Shown: positions 45,107 through 54,235 of the stretch, one piece after another
How positions within the stretch are numbered: position 1 is the first letter of the stretch
Layout of the letters: each line of letters begins with the position of its first letter
Assembly: GCA_002839185.1 (NCBI GenBank)
Contig: PGXO01000005.1
Location: 62,001 to 126,000, forward strand
Direction of reading: 5' to 3'
DNA length: 64,000 nucleotides
Source: Synergistetes bacterium HGW-Synergistetes-1
GTDB lineage: Bacteria > Synergistota > Synergistia > Synergistales > Synergistaceae
Translations under genes and position numbers: made by a program
Notes under the pieces: generated by a model
What the model saw: the letters and a program-made list of their open reading frames with translations, nothing else
What the model was told of the DNA's origin: nothing
Database searches by the model: none

Positions 45107-46717
45107 ATGTCAAAAAGAGAGGTAACAAACATACCGCGGCTTATTTCTTCATACTATACTGAACATCCGGACCCGGCTGACCTATCAAACAGGGTATCAT
45201 TCGGAACATCAGGACACAGAGGATCTTCATTTAAAAGGAGCTTTAACGAAGATCACGTAATTGCAATCTCACAGTCGATATCAGAGTACAGAAAAATTAA
45301 TGGCATAGGTGGACCTCTATTTATAGGAATGGACACACACGCTCTTTCCGAGCCTGCTCTAAGGACCAGCGTTGAAGTCTTTGCTGCAAATGGAGTCCTT
45401 GTCCGGATCCAGGACGGCTTAGGATATACGCCTACGCCGGTAATTTCACATGCCATACTCTCCTGGAACAGCGGTTCCGGGGCTCCGGCCGCTGACGGTG
45501 TAGTAATTACTCCTTCACACAATCCCCCGGAAGACGGAGGCTTTAAATACAACCCTCCCTCAGGAGGCCCTGCAAACACTGACATTACTTCATTGATCGA
45601 AAAAAGGGCTAACGAGATACTTGCCGGGGGACTTAAAGATGTGAAACGTATAGATTTTAACAAAGCACTTTCCTCTGACAATGTTCTGTCGATCGACTAC
45701 ATCATTCTCTACGTCAAAGCTCTTGAAGAGATTATTGACATCGAGGCTATCCGCAGCTCAGGACTGAAGATGGCAGCAGATCCGATGGGAGGTTCAGGAG
45801 TGCACTTCTGGGAACCAATAGCCGAGATATGGGGATTGGATATCGATGTGATCAACAAGGATGTCGACCCCACATTTTCCTTTATGCCGCTTGACCACGA
45901 CGGCAAAATCCGCATGGACTGCTCTTCCCCATATGCGATGGCAGGTTTGGTATCGCTGAAAAACAACTATGACATAGCATTCGGTAATGATCCGGACTAT
46001 GACCGCCATGGGATAGTAACAAAGGAGGGGCTTATGCCCCCAAACGCATATCTGGCAGCAGCAATAGAGTATCTTTTTACTCACCGACCGGACTGGAACA
46101 ATAATTGTATGGCAGGCAAAACTCTTGTCTCAAGCTCAATAATCGACAAAGCTGTAAATTCGATCGGCCGGAAACTCTACGAAGTTCCGGTAGGCTTCAA
46201 ATGGTTCGTCGACGGTCTGAAGTCCGGCATGCTGGGCTTTGGAGGAGAAGAGAGTGCCGGTGCGACGTTCCTGAAAAAAGACGGAACAGTCTGGACAACA
46301 GACAAGGACGGTTTCGTAATGGACCTCCTGGCTGCTGAAATTACAGCCGTTACAGGTAAAAACCCCGCTGAACATTACAGAAGACTTACTGAAAAATTCG
46401 GACATTCCTATTATTCACGAAAAGACGCACCTGCTTCACATGAGGAAAAAAGTAAACTGAAAAAACTGTCACCGTCAGATGTTACAGCAAATACTCTGGC
46501 AGGAGAAAAGATAACTGCAAAAATGACAGCTGCTCCCGGAAATGGTGCCCCAATAGACGGACTTAAAGTTACTACTGAAAACGGCTGGTTTGCAGCCAGG
46601 CCTTCAGGAACAGAGGAGATCTACAAGATCTACGCTGAAAGCCTTGTGAGCAGTGAACACCTTGACGCTATAAACAATGAGGCAAAAGAAATTGTATCGA
46701 AGGCCATCGCAGGATAA
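45107..46717 (+). CDS. pgm: Phosphoglucomutase (alpha-D-glucose phosphate-specific)
   Basis: The protein of about 536 residues shows the Pgm features VSFGTSGHRGSSFKRSFNEDH (near the N-terminus), the phosphoserine loop VVITPSHNPPEDGGFKYN, the metal loop GNDPDYDRHGI and the sugar-binding GFGGEESAG ... ARPSGTEEIYKIYAES. All catalytic loops are intact. ATG 45107 is preceded by AAGAGGTG. GTG/ATG codons just upstream in frame lie on the ribosome site. It interconverts glucose 1-phosphate and glucose 6-phosphate. It is monocistronic. The upstream 240 nt is very AT-rich. Confidence 0.96.
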   Translation: MSKREVTNIPRLISSYYTEHPDPADLSNRVSFGTSGHRGSSFKRSFNEDHVIAISQSISEYRKINGIGGPLFIGMDTHALSEPALRTSVEVFAANGVLVRIQDGLGYTPTPVISHAILSWNSGSGAPAADGVVITPSHNPPEDGGFKYNPPSGGPANTDITSLIEKRANEILAGGLKDVKRIDFNKALSSDNVLSIDYIILYVKALEEIIDIEAIRSSGLKMAADPMGGSGVHFWEPIAEIWGLDIDVINKDVDPTFSFMPLDHDGKIRMDCSSPYAMAGLVSLKNNYDIAFGNDPDYDRHGIVTKEGLMPPNAYLAAAIEYLFTHRPDWNNNCMAGKTLVSSSIIDKAVNSIGRKLYEVPVGFKWFVDGLKSGMLGFGGEESAGATFLKKDGTVWTTDKDGFVMDLLAAEITAVTGKNPAEHYRRLTEKFGHSYYSRKDAPASHEEKSKLKKLSPSDVTANTLAGEKITAKMTAAPGNGAPIDGLKVTTENGWFAARPSGTEEIYKIYAESLVSSEHLDAINNEAKEIVSKAIAG

Positions 46718-46751
46718 TATTTAAGGTCAATAAGATGTATCTGAGAAAATA

Positions 46752-46780
46752 CAACTGACCCGCTGATGGCGGGTCAGTTG
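46752..46780. terminator. Hairpin between pgm and hcp
   Basis: A perfect 12-bp stem CAACTGACCCGC/GCGGGTCAGTTG (46752-46763, 46769-46780) lies between two convergent genes. T richness is weak on both sides. Confidence 0.7.
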
Positions 46781-46823
46781 TGAATTTAAGTTAGTTTTTT
46801 GATCTGGTTTCTGACTTCTGACT

Positions 46824-48422
46824 CTAGCCAAGAATAGCCTTGAGGTCCCCTTCGGCTGTTCCGATCGGCTTGATTCCGAAATTCTGTACAAGAACGTCAA
46901 GGACTGCCGGGCCGACAAATGCGGGAAGCGTGGGGCCGAGCCTTATGTTCTTTATTCCCAGATGGAGAAGGGTCAGGAGAATACATACCGCCTTCTGCTC
47001 GTACCAGGAAAGGATCAGTGAAAGCGGAAGTCCGTTGACATCAGTCTTGAATACATCCGCAAGAGCCACAGCGATCTTTATTGCAGAATAGGCATCATTG
47101 CACTGTCCGCAGTCAAGAAGGCGGGGTATGCCTTCGATATCTCCGAATTCAAGCTTGTTAAAGCGGAATTTGCCGCATGCAAGCGTGAGGATGACAGTAT
47201 CCTTAGGTGCTTTCTCGGCAAACTCAGTGTAGTAGTTGCGTCCTGACTTTGCACCGTCGCATCCTCCGACAAGGAAGAAGTGGCGGATCTTTCCTGCATT
47301 GACAAGTTCCACAACTTTGCCTGCGGCACCAAGGACTGAATTGCGGGCAAACCCTATCATGATCCTCTTTTCAGGGGCATCTTCCGTGAATCCGGGAGCC
47401 TCAAGCGCTGCCTTTATCACAGGAGCGAAATCCCTGTTCTCAACGTGTACTGCTCCGGGCCACTGCACAAGTCCACATGTGAAGATCCTTGCCATGTAAC
47501 TCTCCCTGGGCTTCTGGATGCAGTTGGTCGTCATAAGGATCGCACCGGGGAATTCGTCGAATTCCTTCTGCTGATCCTGCCATGCTCCGCCGTAGTTGCC
47601 AACGAGATGGGGGTATTTCTTCAACTCGGGATAAGCGTTGCAGGGAAGCATCTCACCGTGCGTATAGACGTTGATACCCTTACCCTCTGTCTGCTTAAGC
47701 AACTCTTCAAGATCGCCAAGGTCGTGTCCTGAGACAAGGATAGCTTTGCCCTTCACGGGGGTCACTCTGACCATAGTAGGTTCGGGATGTCCGTATGTTC
47801 CGGTATTGGCTGCATCAAGCATTTCCATCACTCTGAGATTGACTTCGCCAATTTTGAGGTTGAGCGCAAGCATTGAATCAACTGTAATATTCTCGTTTAG
47901 GAGTTCTGACATTGCTTCCAGGAAGAACTTGTTGACTTCCCTGTCCTTCTGGCCAAGGATCCATGCGTGGTCGGCATAAGCGGCGACGCCCTTAAGTCCG
48001 TATACGGCAAGCCATTTGAGGCCGCCAAGGTCTGCGCCGTACTTGTCGATGTCGGCCTGGGGTGAGTACTCTTGTCCCTCTTCGACCAATTCGTCGGTCG
48101 TAGGATCTTCTGAAGCTCCACATCCGCAGCAGCATGAGCATCCGCCGGCAAACTCGTCTGTTGCCTTTCTTGTATTTCTGACCATCTCTGCAAGAGTTTC
48201 GGGATCGAAGTTTACATTTGTTACTGTCGTAAATAAATTTTCGATGACCATCTTGGACACTTCGTCGGAACTGTCTCCTGATTCAAGGGCTGCTTTTGAA
48301 AGAACCATCGTCTCATAAAGAAGAAGGTCCTGAAGTGCTGCTGTCTGCGGATCTTTGCCGCATACTCCCATTGCTGTGCATCCTGTACCCTTTGCTGCCT
48401 GTTCACACTGATAACAAAACAT
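46824..48422 (-). CDS. hcp: Hybrid cluster protein (hydroxylamine/NO reductase)
   Basis: The protein of about 532 residues starts MFCYQCEQAAKGTGCTAMGVCGK, where C-x2-C-x8-C-x5-C binds the N-terminal [4Fe-4S] cluster as in strict-anaerobe class I Hcp. Hybrid-cluster ligands lie in SGHDLGDLEELL, TNCIQ, LVGGCDG, LACGKFRFNKLEFGDIEGIPRLLDCGQCNDAYS. The Cys-rich insertion EFAGGCSCCCGCGAS (about 93-107) is a lineage feature. ATG 48422 is preceded by GGAGAG. It reduces NO or hydroxylamine. It is the last gene of an Rrf2 regulator/Fe-S protein/hcp set. Confidence 0.96.
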   Translation of the reverse strand: MFCYQCEQAAKGTGCTAMGVCGKDPQTAALQDLLLYETMVLSKAALESGDSSDEVSKMVIENLFTTVTNVNFDPETLAEMVRNTRKATDEFAGGCSCCCGCGASEDPTTDELVEEGQEYSPQADIDKYGADLGGLKWLAVYGLKGVAAYADHAWILGQKDREVNKFFLEAMSELLNENITVDSMLALNLKIGEVNLRVMEMLDAANTGTYGHPEPTMVRVTPVKGKAILVSGHDLGDLEELLKQTEGKGINVYTHGEMLPCNAYPELKKYPHLVGNYGGAWQDQQKEFDEFPGAILMTTNCIQKPRESYMARIFTCGLVQWPGAVHVENRDFAPVIKAALEAPGFTEDAPEKRIMIGFARNSVLGAAGKVVELVNAGKIRHFFLVGGCDGAKSGRNYYTEFAEKAPKDTVILTLACGKFRFNKLEFGDIEGIPRLLDCGQCNDAYSAIKIAVALADVFKTDVNGLPLSLILSWYEQKAVCILLTLLHLGIKNIRLGPTLPAFVGPAVLDVLVQNFGIKPIGTAEGDLKAILG

Positions 48423-48478
48423 CGAAGTCACTCTCCTTAATTATTCTGCCGATATCCCGGCGATGTAAAATAAATTCC

Positions 48479-49216
48479 CTAGTTCGGGAATATCTGCCTT
48501 ACCTCAAGAAACTTGCCTGTCATCGAAAGTTTTATCAGTTTCAAAGTCACAGCTTCGCCTGATTTCTTTACTGCTGTATCGACAAGTTTTACAAGTCCGC
48601 CGCAGCAGGGAACTTCCATATATGCCACATCGATCTCCTCGATATCGTTCAGTTTTATGATCTGTGCAAGTTTTTCAATATATGGTTCCACTTCGTCCAG
48701 TTTTGGACATCCAACGAGGCACACTTTACCGGGAAGAAGGTCCCTGTGGAAGTTAGGACATGCAAATGCCGTGCAGTCAGCAGCAATAAGAAGCTTCGCA
48801 CCTTCGAGATATGGCGCCTCGACCGGTACGAGAGAGAGCTGGACAGGCCAGTTGCGAAGCTCTGACTCCTGTCTGCAAGAAGTTTTCTCCTCTTTCTGTA
48901 CAGGCTTGTCGGACTTTAGTTCCTTCGCCATGCTTCCGGGGCATCCACAAGGGAGCGTTCCGCTGCAGGGCTCTTTCTTTCTGGCTGCCATCCTTGACTT
49001 TACAGATGCTTCGTCGTAGGCAGCCGCTTCTCTCATTTCAAAAGATATAGCACCCTGGGGACATTCTCCAATACAGTCTCCGAGACCGTCACAGTAGCTG
49101 TCGCTTATTAATTTAGCCTTGCCGTTCTCGATAACTATCGCGCCTTCGTGGCAAGCATCAGCGCAAAGTCCGCATCCGTCACATTTTTCTTCATCAATTT
49201 TGATTATCTTTCTCAT
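48479..49216 (-). CDS. Hcp-associated 4Fe-4S protein
   Basis: The protein of about 245 residues has two N-terminal ferredoxin motifs (CDGCGLCADACHEGAI and CDGLGDCIGECPQGAI), the second with C-x4-C spacing, a linker with CSGTLPCGCPG and a C-terminal domain with CTAFACPNFHRDLLPGKVCLVGCPKLDE and EVPCCGG. This is the conserved partner often seen beside hcp in anaerobes and probably supplies electrons to it. ATG 49216 is preceded by GGAGGGG. The frame is open 21 codons further but lacks a ribosome site. It sits between the Rrf2 regulator and hcp on one strand. Confidence 0.9.
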   Translation of the reverse strand: MRKIIKIDEEKCDGCGLCADACHEGAIVIENGKAKLISDSYCDGLGDCIGECPQGAISFEMREAAAYDEASVKSRMAARKKEPCSGTLPCGCPGSMAKELKSDKPVQKEEKTSCRQESELRNWPVQLSLVPVEAPYLEGAKLLIAADCTAFACPNFHRDLLPGKVCLVGCPKLDEVEPYIEKLAQIIKLNDIEEIDVAYMEVPCCGGLVKLVDTAVKKSGEAVTLKLIKLSMTGKFLEVRQIFPN

Positions 49217-49250
49217 TGATCTGCCCCTCCTGTAAAGTTTTTTTATTTGT

Positions 49251-49649
49251 TTAAAATTCAGCCAATGTTTTCGATCCAAGCCACTCTTTTGCTTCTTTTG
49301 TCATCTTTACAAGGAAATCCCCGAATATGCATCCCTCACGAGAGCAGTTGCTTTTCCCAAAAACACAATCCGAATTTTCCAGCGGTCCCTCTATCGCTTC
49401 TACGATATCCAAAAAGCTTATTTCTTTTGGTTTTTTTGCAAGGACCGCACCGCCGCCAGGGCCTCTTGTTGTACTGATAAGTCCTGTGTGAGCCAATCTC
49501 AGTATCACCTTGGCAAGATGTGCTTCCGACACGCATATCGTCTCTGCCATTTCCCTTATAGATATCCTTTCGCCATCTTTCTGCCCTATCAGGACCATGG
49601 CATGAAGTCCTATATATGTCGCCTCGCTAAAACCAGCTACTTTTGCCAT
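49251..49649 (-). CDS. Rrf2-family Fe-S regulator, NsrR-like
   Basis: The 132-residue winged-helix protein has the Rrf2 pattern: ISIREMAETICVSEAHLAKVILRLAHTGLISTTRGPGGGAVLAK. It keeps three cysteines (C95, C102 and C107 in DCVFGKSNCSREGC) in the cluster-binding loop, with C-x6-C-x4-C spacing, close to but not the same as IscR or NsrR. It is followed by the Fe-S protein and hcp, targets of NsrR in other bacteria, and is preceded by a palindrome, so nitric-oxide-responsive autoregulation is likely. ATG 49649 follows GGTGG. Confidence 0.9.
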   Translation of the reverse strand: MAKVAGFSEATYIGLHAMVLIGQKDGERISIREMAETICVSEAHLAKVILRLAHTGLISTTRGPGGGAVLAKKPKEISFLDIVEAIEGPLENSDCVFGKSNCSREGCIFGDFLVKMTKEAKEWLGSKTLAEF

Positions 49650-49668
49650 GCTTAACCACCAACCTTAA

Positions 49669-49690
49669 TTAAGGTATTAAAATACCTTAA
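49669..49690. promoter_or_regulatory. Palindromic operator upstream of the Rrf2 gene
   Basis: TTAAGGTAT (49669-49677) and ATACCTTAA (49682-49690) form a perfect 9-bp dyad with TAAA between. The AT-rich symmetrical form and position about 20 nt before the ATG fit an Rrf2-type operator. Confidence 0.7.
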
Positions 49691-49819
49691 TATCTTAATT
49701 CAAATATTATATGTTTTGCTTTCTTGTTCAATCAGTATAATTACTTATTCAATGAAAAAGGAGTTTTTTGGCAAATCTATGGGCAGGCAATGTAATAATT
49801 ATAGAGAAGAGATTATCAT

Positions 49820-49845
49820 TGAGGCACAGACATATCTGTGCCTCA
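49820..49845. terminator. Hairpin beyond the racemase gene
   Basis: TGAGGCACAGA (49820-49830) pairs with TCTGTGCCTCA (49835-49845). It lies 13 nt after the racemase stop on the minus strand. The T tract is poor. Confidence 0.5.
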
Positions 49846-49857
49846 GTGATATAGGGT

Positions 49858-50547
49858 TTAATCAGCAAGGATTTTTATACAAGCCTCAGCAAGTGCGTCA
49901 AGGCTTGAAATGTTTTTATCCTTTGGAAGATCCGATGCATCGTAGGCGAGTGGCAACTCTGTGCATGCGGTTATTATCGGCAGGTCTTCGATGGACCAGA
50001 GTTTTTTGACGGCATCTTCGATACACCTTACAGCCATTTCCATATTTCCGGATTTCACGTAGATTATGGTCTCCTGTATCCTATTCTGAACATCCTCCGG
50101 CGGGATCACGAGCCGATAGTTCCGATCGGCAGCAACCTTCTGATATAGACCCGATCTGGCAGTACCTATTGTCGATATAATCCAGGCGCCTTCAGGTGAG
50201 CTTTTTATCGAGGCATCTACTGTAGCTTCAATTATGTGCACCAACGGCACTTTTATCTCATTCCTGAATCTGTCTATAAAATAGTGCGCGGTGTTGCAGG
50301 GGACAGCAAGAATATCTGCTCCCCATCCGACAAGTTTTTCCATGTTTTGTCTTATGTATGGCTCAGGGTCCTCTCCCTGGCCTTCAATTGCGCTCCCTCT
50401 GTCGGGCATCTTAGGATCTGATATCATGTATACGACAGGATGGTCCTGATCTTTTTCGGCAGGATATTTTTCGGCAAGGATCTTTAAAAATTCCGCCGAA
50501 GCGGCAGGCCCCATGCCTCCCAGGACACCCAATATCTTTTCTGACAT
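49858..50547 (-). CDS. Aspartate/glutamate racemase family protein
   Basis: The 229-residue protein has two catalytic Cys motifs, AVPCNTAHYF (about 83-92) and ITACTELPL (about 193-201), with the N-terminal GVLGGMGPAAS loop. This is the Asp/Glu racemase (RacX/YgeA) family, which uses a cysteine pair and no cofactor. The preferred amino acid is not clear. It is divergent from an aminotransferase IV gene, and a D-amino acid link is plausible. ATG 50547 follows GGGAGTG. Confidence 0.92.
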   Translation of the reverse strand: MSEKILGVLGGMGPAASAEFLKILAEKYPAEKDQDHPVVYMISDPKMPDRGSAIEGQGEDPEPYIRQNMEKLVGWGADILAVPCNTAHYFIDRFRNEIKVPLVHIIEATVDASIKSSPEGAWIISTIGTARSGLYQKVAADRNYRLVIPPEDVQNRIQETIIYVKSGNMEMAVRCIEDAVKKLWSIEDLPIITACTELPLAYDASDLPKDKNISSLDALAEACIKILAD

Positions 50548-50682
50548 TCAAAACACTCCCTAAAAAAATTGATTTGCTGAATTATAGCCCTCACTATTTT
50601 CGATTGCAATTTATTTCGTTGAGTGATAATGTTCCTTAGTTGGAAGTATGCCGGTATACATGTTATGAAAGGATTGGTGTTT

Positions 50683-51516
50683 ATGTCTATTTGCTTCTAC
50701 AGGGGTTCGTTCATGCCATTGGAGGAATGCAGTATTCCTGTGACGGACCTGGCTATCCTTCGAGGGATAGGTGTTTTTGATTCTATAAGAACATACGGGA
50801 AAAAGATATTCGCCCTGGGCGAGCATATCGATCGACTGAGTGAAAGCGCCAAAAGGTGCGGCATAGAAGCGGAAGCAATAATCAACGAACTTCCTGATAT
50901 CATCAGAAAAGGCGTTGACCACGATTCCCTCCCTAATAAAGACTTGGTGATAAAACCTTACATAACAGGCGGAAGGATAAATGATCACGGACACTTCCCC
51001 GATCCGGATTTCTTTGTGATATTCGAAGAAGCACATGTTCTGACTCAGGAGGAGCTGAACAAAGGCGTAGCTCTGAGGCCGGTCTACACACAGAGACCTT
51101 TTCCTGAGGCTAAGAGCACCAATTACCTTACAGGATACGTGCCTATGATGGGAGCCAAATCAAACGAATTTGAGGCACTCTACATAGTCAACGGAGAGAT
51201 AACGGAATCCACTGCAAGCAGTTTCTTCCTGTGCAAAGAGGGCAGGATAATTACAGCTCCGGTCGGAAAAGTCCTCAGGGGGATAACGAGGGAAATACTG
51301 ATAACCCTCCTAAAGGAAAACAACTTCGCAATCGAGGAAAGGTGTCCTCTTGAGAGCGAACTTTCGCAGGCGGGAGAAGCATTCATCTCTGGCTCTATCA
51401 AAGAGATACTTCCTGTAATAAGGGTCGGCGATCAGACCATCGGGAACGGATATCCCGGACCTGTTTCAAAACACGTACATAAGCTTTTTCTCTCAAATCT
51501 TGAGAGATGGATGTAA
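50683..51516 (+). CDS. Class IV PLP aminotransferase (D-amino acid or branched-chain)
   Basis: The protein of about 277 residues is a fold-type IV enzyme. It shows IPVTDLAILRGIGVFDSIRTYGKKIFALGEHIDRL, the PLP lysine in AKSTNYLTG (about 150), ALYIVNGEITESTASSFF, and GITREIL with FISGSIKEILPV near the C-terminus. ATG 50683 has AAGGA upstream and gives normal family length. D-alanine, branched-chain and aminodeoxychorismate enzymes share these elements. STNYL leans toward branched-chain type, while the racemase next door favours D-amino acids. Undecided. It ends in a strong terminator. Confidence 0.88.
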   Translation: MSICFYRGSFMPLEECSIPVTDLAILRGIGVFDSIRTYGKKIFALGEHIDRLSESAKRCGIEAEAIINELPDIIRKGVDHDSLPNKDLVIKPYITGGRINDHGHFPDPDFFVIFEEAHVLTQEELNKGVALRPVYTQRPFPEAKSTNYLTGYVPMMGAKSNEFEALYIVNGEITESTASSFFLCKEGRIITAPVGKVLRGITREILITLLKENNFAIEERCPLESELSQAGEAFISGSIKEILPVIRVGDQTIGNGYPGPVSKHVHKLFLSNLERWM

Positions 51517-51517
51517 A

Positions 51518-51560
51518 AAGATTCAGAGGCGAAAACAATAAGGTTTCGCCTCTGAATCTT
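51518..51560. terminator. Bidirectional terminator
   Basis: A perfect 17-bp stem (51518-51534 with 51544-51560) lies between the converging aminotransferase and ald pseudogene. Confidence 0.92.
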
Positions 51561-51608
51561 AATATATTATCAATATCACTCATTACCGTGAAAGATGGCT
51601 CGAATTGC

Positions 51609-52627
51609 TTATAGTTTCAATGCTGCAAGAGTCTCCGTATATTCGTCATCCATTTTGAACGTTTCGGAGACTACGGGCAGAGTGAGTCTTTTCTTGTGGA
51701 TCGACAGCCCCTTACATATAGCTCTGTTTTCCTCACATGCCTTCACAACACCCTGAGAAGCTATCTGAACACCGTAACTGACCGTGGCGTTTGAAAGAGC
51801 TATGGCCGATGTTCTTGCATATGCACCTGGCATATTTGCTACACAATAATGTACTACTCCTTCTTCTATAAAAACCGGATCGTCGTGGGTCGTTGGATGA
51901 GAAGTTTCACCTATTCCTCCCTGGTCGATGGCAACATCAACAAAGACAGACCCCGGCCTCATCGATTTGAGATGTTCTCTTGTGACAAGCTTAGGAGCTT
52001 TTGCACCTCCCGGAAGAAGGACTGCTCCGATCACCATGTCAGATTCTTTTATCGTGTTGGCTATAGTCATCGAATCACTGTAGACCGAGACACAGTTCGA
52101 AGGCATGACATCTGAGAGGTAGGAAAGCTTTCTGTGGTTAATATCTGCTATCGTAACTTTAGCTCCAAGCCCCGATGCGACCTTTGCCGCATTGACCCCG
52201 ACTGTACCTCCGCCATGCCAGCCACCTCACTCATAGGCTGAAGAAGGGGGAGTCCCCATTCCTCAGATACAAGCTCATATGCGACACATGTAGCTCCGGA
52301 TCTCAGACATGCATTGGTAAGATCCTCATTTGCCGCAAAGTGGAAATAGGTGAAAATAATCTGGGAATCTCTCATCAGGTTATATTCAGGCTTTAATGGT
52401 TCCTTGACTTTAACTATCATATCTGATGTTTCCCAGACTTTTTCAGCTGCATCCATAATTTTGGCCCCTGCAGCAACGTATTCATGGTCATTAAAACCAG
52501 CTTGCAGCCCTGCGCCTGTTTCAACAAAAACCTCATGGCCTGCCTTCACATAGGTGGAGGTAGAAGCAGGAGTAAGTCCCACCCTGTATTCGCGGTTCTT
52601 GATCTCCTTTGGACATCCGATCCTCAT
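51609..52627 (-). pseudogene. ald: Alanine dehydrogenase with internal deletion and frameshift
   Basis: The N-terminal part (ATG 52627, MRIGCPKEIKNREYRVGLTPA, to LQPMSEVAGMA) is normal alanine dehydrogenase. At about 52215 the frame shifts. In the next frame the protein resumes at GGTVGVNAAKVASGLGAKVTIADIN and continues to AIDQGGIGETSHPTTHDDP and VVHYCVANMPGAYARTSAIALSN. Between these points about 37 residues found in other Ald proteins, ending just before the Rossmann GxGxxG, are missing, which means roughly 110 bases are deleted and the frame is lost. The truncated frame 1 ends at 52148. The product cannot be active. An assembly error is a possible alternative. Confidence 0.88.
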
Positions 52628-52798
52628 ATCAAATATCATCTCCCATTAGAATAAGATAATGAAAACCGTTACGAGCAAATCATACCATAATATTCAGAAT
52701 ATTACATTATGTACCAATTTTTTGATACTTATACATTTCAGTTAAAAAGATTTTCCAGTAAAAGTCATTGAAGATGCCAAAAGACAATCACAGAAAAT

Positions 52799-52832
52799 TA
52801 AAAAAGGGACCGGATATATTGATCCGGCCCCC
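52799..52832 (-). terminator. Terminator of the class II aldolase gene
   Basis: GGGxCCGGAT (52806-52815) pairs with ATCCGGxCCC (52822-52831), followed on the minus strand by a T-rich tract. It lies about 30 nt past the stop codon. Confidence 0.85.
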
Positions 52833-52862
52833 AATAATGCTAATTATGTTTTTTTACGTTAT

Positions 52863-54125
52863 TTAATCGTCGTAATTCTTTCCGTCGTTGCCCTCTTTGC
52901 CGGGCGCATTCTTCACTGTGTAGTCAGATCTGCAGCCCAGGACTTTTCTGTCCGGCGAAGCGTTATGGTCAGGACGGCGTGACATGACTTCTGCTACAGC
53001 CTCCGCGCTTCCTTCTGCTCCAAACGCAACTATGAACCTCTCTGCCCAGTACTGCATCTCATCGACTATTCTGTCAATTACATACTGCGGCTCTGCGAGT
53101 ATCCTGTCACAGAAGGGAAGATTGAGCTTTTTGTAGTCTCCGCTCTTACGGTTCATTCCCTTGCTGTCCCCGGCATTCACTATCTCGTTCCAAAGCTCTG
53201 TGGATATTCCCCTGTCTGCCTCTTTGGTGTAGGTGCCACCTTCGGTAATGGCATTTCCTGTTTCAGGGTCCATTTTTATTCCAAAATAGACGTTCTGGAA
53301 AAGGGTGGCAACATTGCCCTTTCTGATCCCGTATTTCCTGAAGGTAGAGACTTTGTCGAGGGGAGTTCCAGAGATACCGTGCTGAGCTATAGTAACACCG
53401 TAAGGCTCAATAACATCAGCGATCTCCTTTGTTCTTTTGAGGTCTATACCTTCCATCTGGCCTACTGTCGGATCATATGTCCCGTGGAGGCTTCCGTTAG
53501 AGATGGCAAGGTAGTCCGGGAAGATCCCCCATGAGTTCAGCCCGCCAATAAAATACTTAGCCTCTTCAACTGTCGAAAGTTCTCCGGGGCCTTTGATCTC
53601 TCCAACTTCAACTTCAAGGCCCAGTTCAGAGGGCAGCCATCCTGCGATGGATCTCGTTGCGACAAAGTTGTCATAATCATCAAGATGAGAAGCATCAATG
53701 GCAACAGATGTGAAACCGTTTACGAGTATCTTTGAAAGATGCGCTACTCCCTTGAGGACATCTTCGTTACCTTTGATCGCATAGTGGTCTACATGGAGAC
53801 CAAATACTGCGCCGTGCCCCATCTCAGAGGAATATTTGAGCGCATAATCGGGAATGTTGTCATAATTTGCTCCGCAATAGGTGGATTCTGATTTGGCAAG
53901 TTCTATAAGGACCGCGGCGTTCTTCTTTTTTGCGGCCTGCAGTACTGCCTTTATTACCAGAGGATGCCTGGCGTTGGCTGCAAGAACTATGGAGTCAACT
54001 TCCTTTGCCGCAGCGACAATATCTCTCCCGCTTACAAGCCCCATGCCCTCACCGCCGAAACGTGCCTGTACGTTCAGCGGTCTCTTCTTCAACAGTTCCT
54101 GATAAGCTTTGCTATTTACATCCAT
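52863..54125 (-). CDS. Class II fructose-bisphosphate aldolase family protein
   Basis: The 420-residue protein has the zinc and substrate motifs of class II aldolases: GLHVDHYA (about 108-115), LEVEVGEIKG (about 170-180), NGSLHGTYD (about 208-216) and IAQHGISGTPLD. The Cys-rich and substrate loops look intact. It is longer than standard FbaA/FbaB (about 285-360), with an extended C-terminal region (about 305-420) that may cover the active site. Fructose 1,6-bisphosphate or tagatose bisphosphate are the likely substrates, but the exact sugar is not determined. ATG 54125 follows AGGAGG. It is monocistronic. Confidence 0.85.
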   Translation of the reverse strand: MDVNSKAYQELLKKRPLNVQARFGGEGMGLVSGRDIVAAAKEVDSIVLAANARHPLVIKAVLQAAKKKNAAVLIELAKSESTYCGANYDNIPDYALKYSSEMGHGAVFGLHVDHYAIKGNEDVLKGVAHLSKILVNGFTSVAIDASHLDDYDNFVATRSIAGWLPSELGLEVEVGEIKGPGELSTVEEAKYFIGGLNSWGIFPDYLAISNGSLHGTYDPTVGQMEGIDLKRTKEIADVIEPYGVTIAQHGISGTPLDKVSTFRKYGIRKGNVATLFQNVYFGIKMDPETGNAITEGGTYTKEADRGISTELWNEIVNAGDSKGMNRKSGDYKKLNLPFCDRILAEPQYVIDRIVDEMQYWAERFIVAFGAEGSAEAVAEVMSRRPDHNASPDRKVLGCRSDYTVKNAPGKEGNDGKNYDD

Positions 54126-54235
54126 AGGAATCTCCTCCTGGCTGGAATATTTATATTTGGGTCCTCAGCTAATTGTATCCCATCGAAAGATTAATGCAAG
54201 TTCATCATAAGAGGCAGAACAGTCTGTATATATAT

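Noticed and set aside
51609-52106. Independent short gene
   Set aside because: It is the C-terminal part of alanine dehydrogenase after the frame shift.
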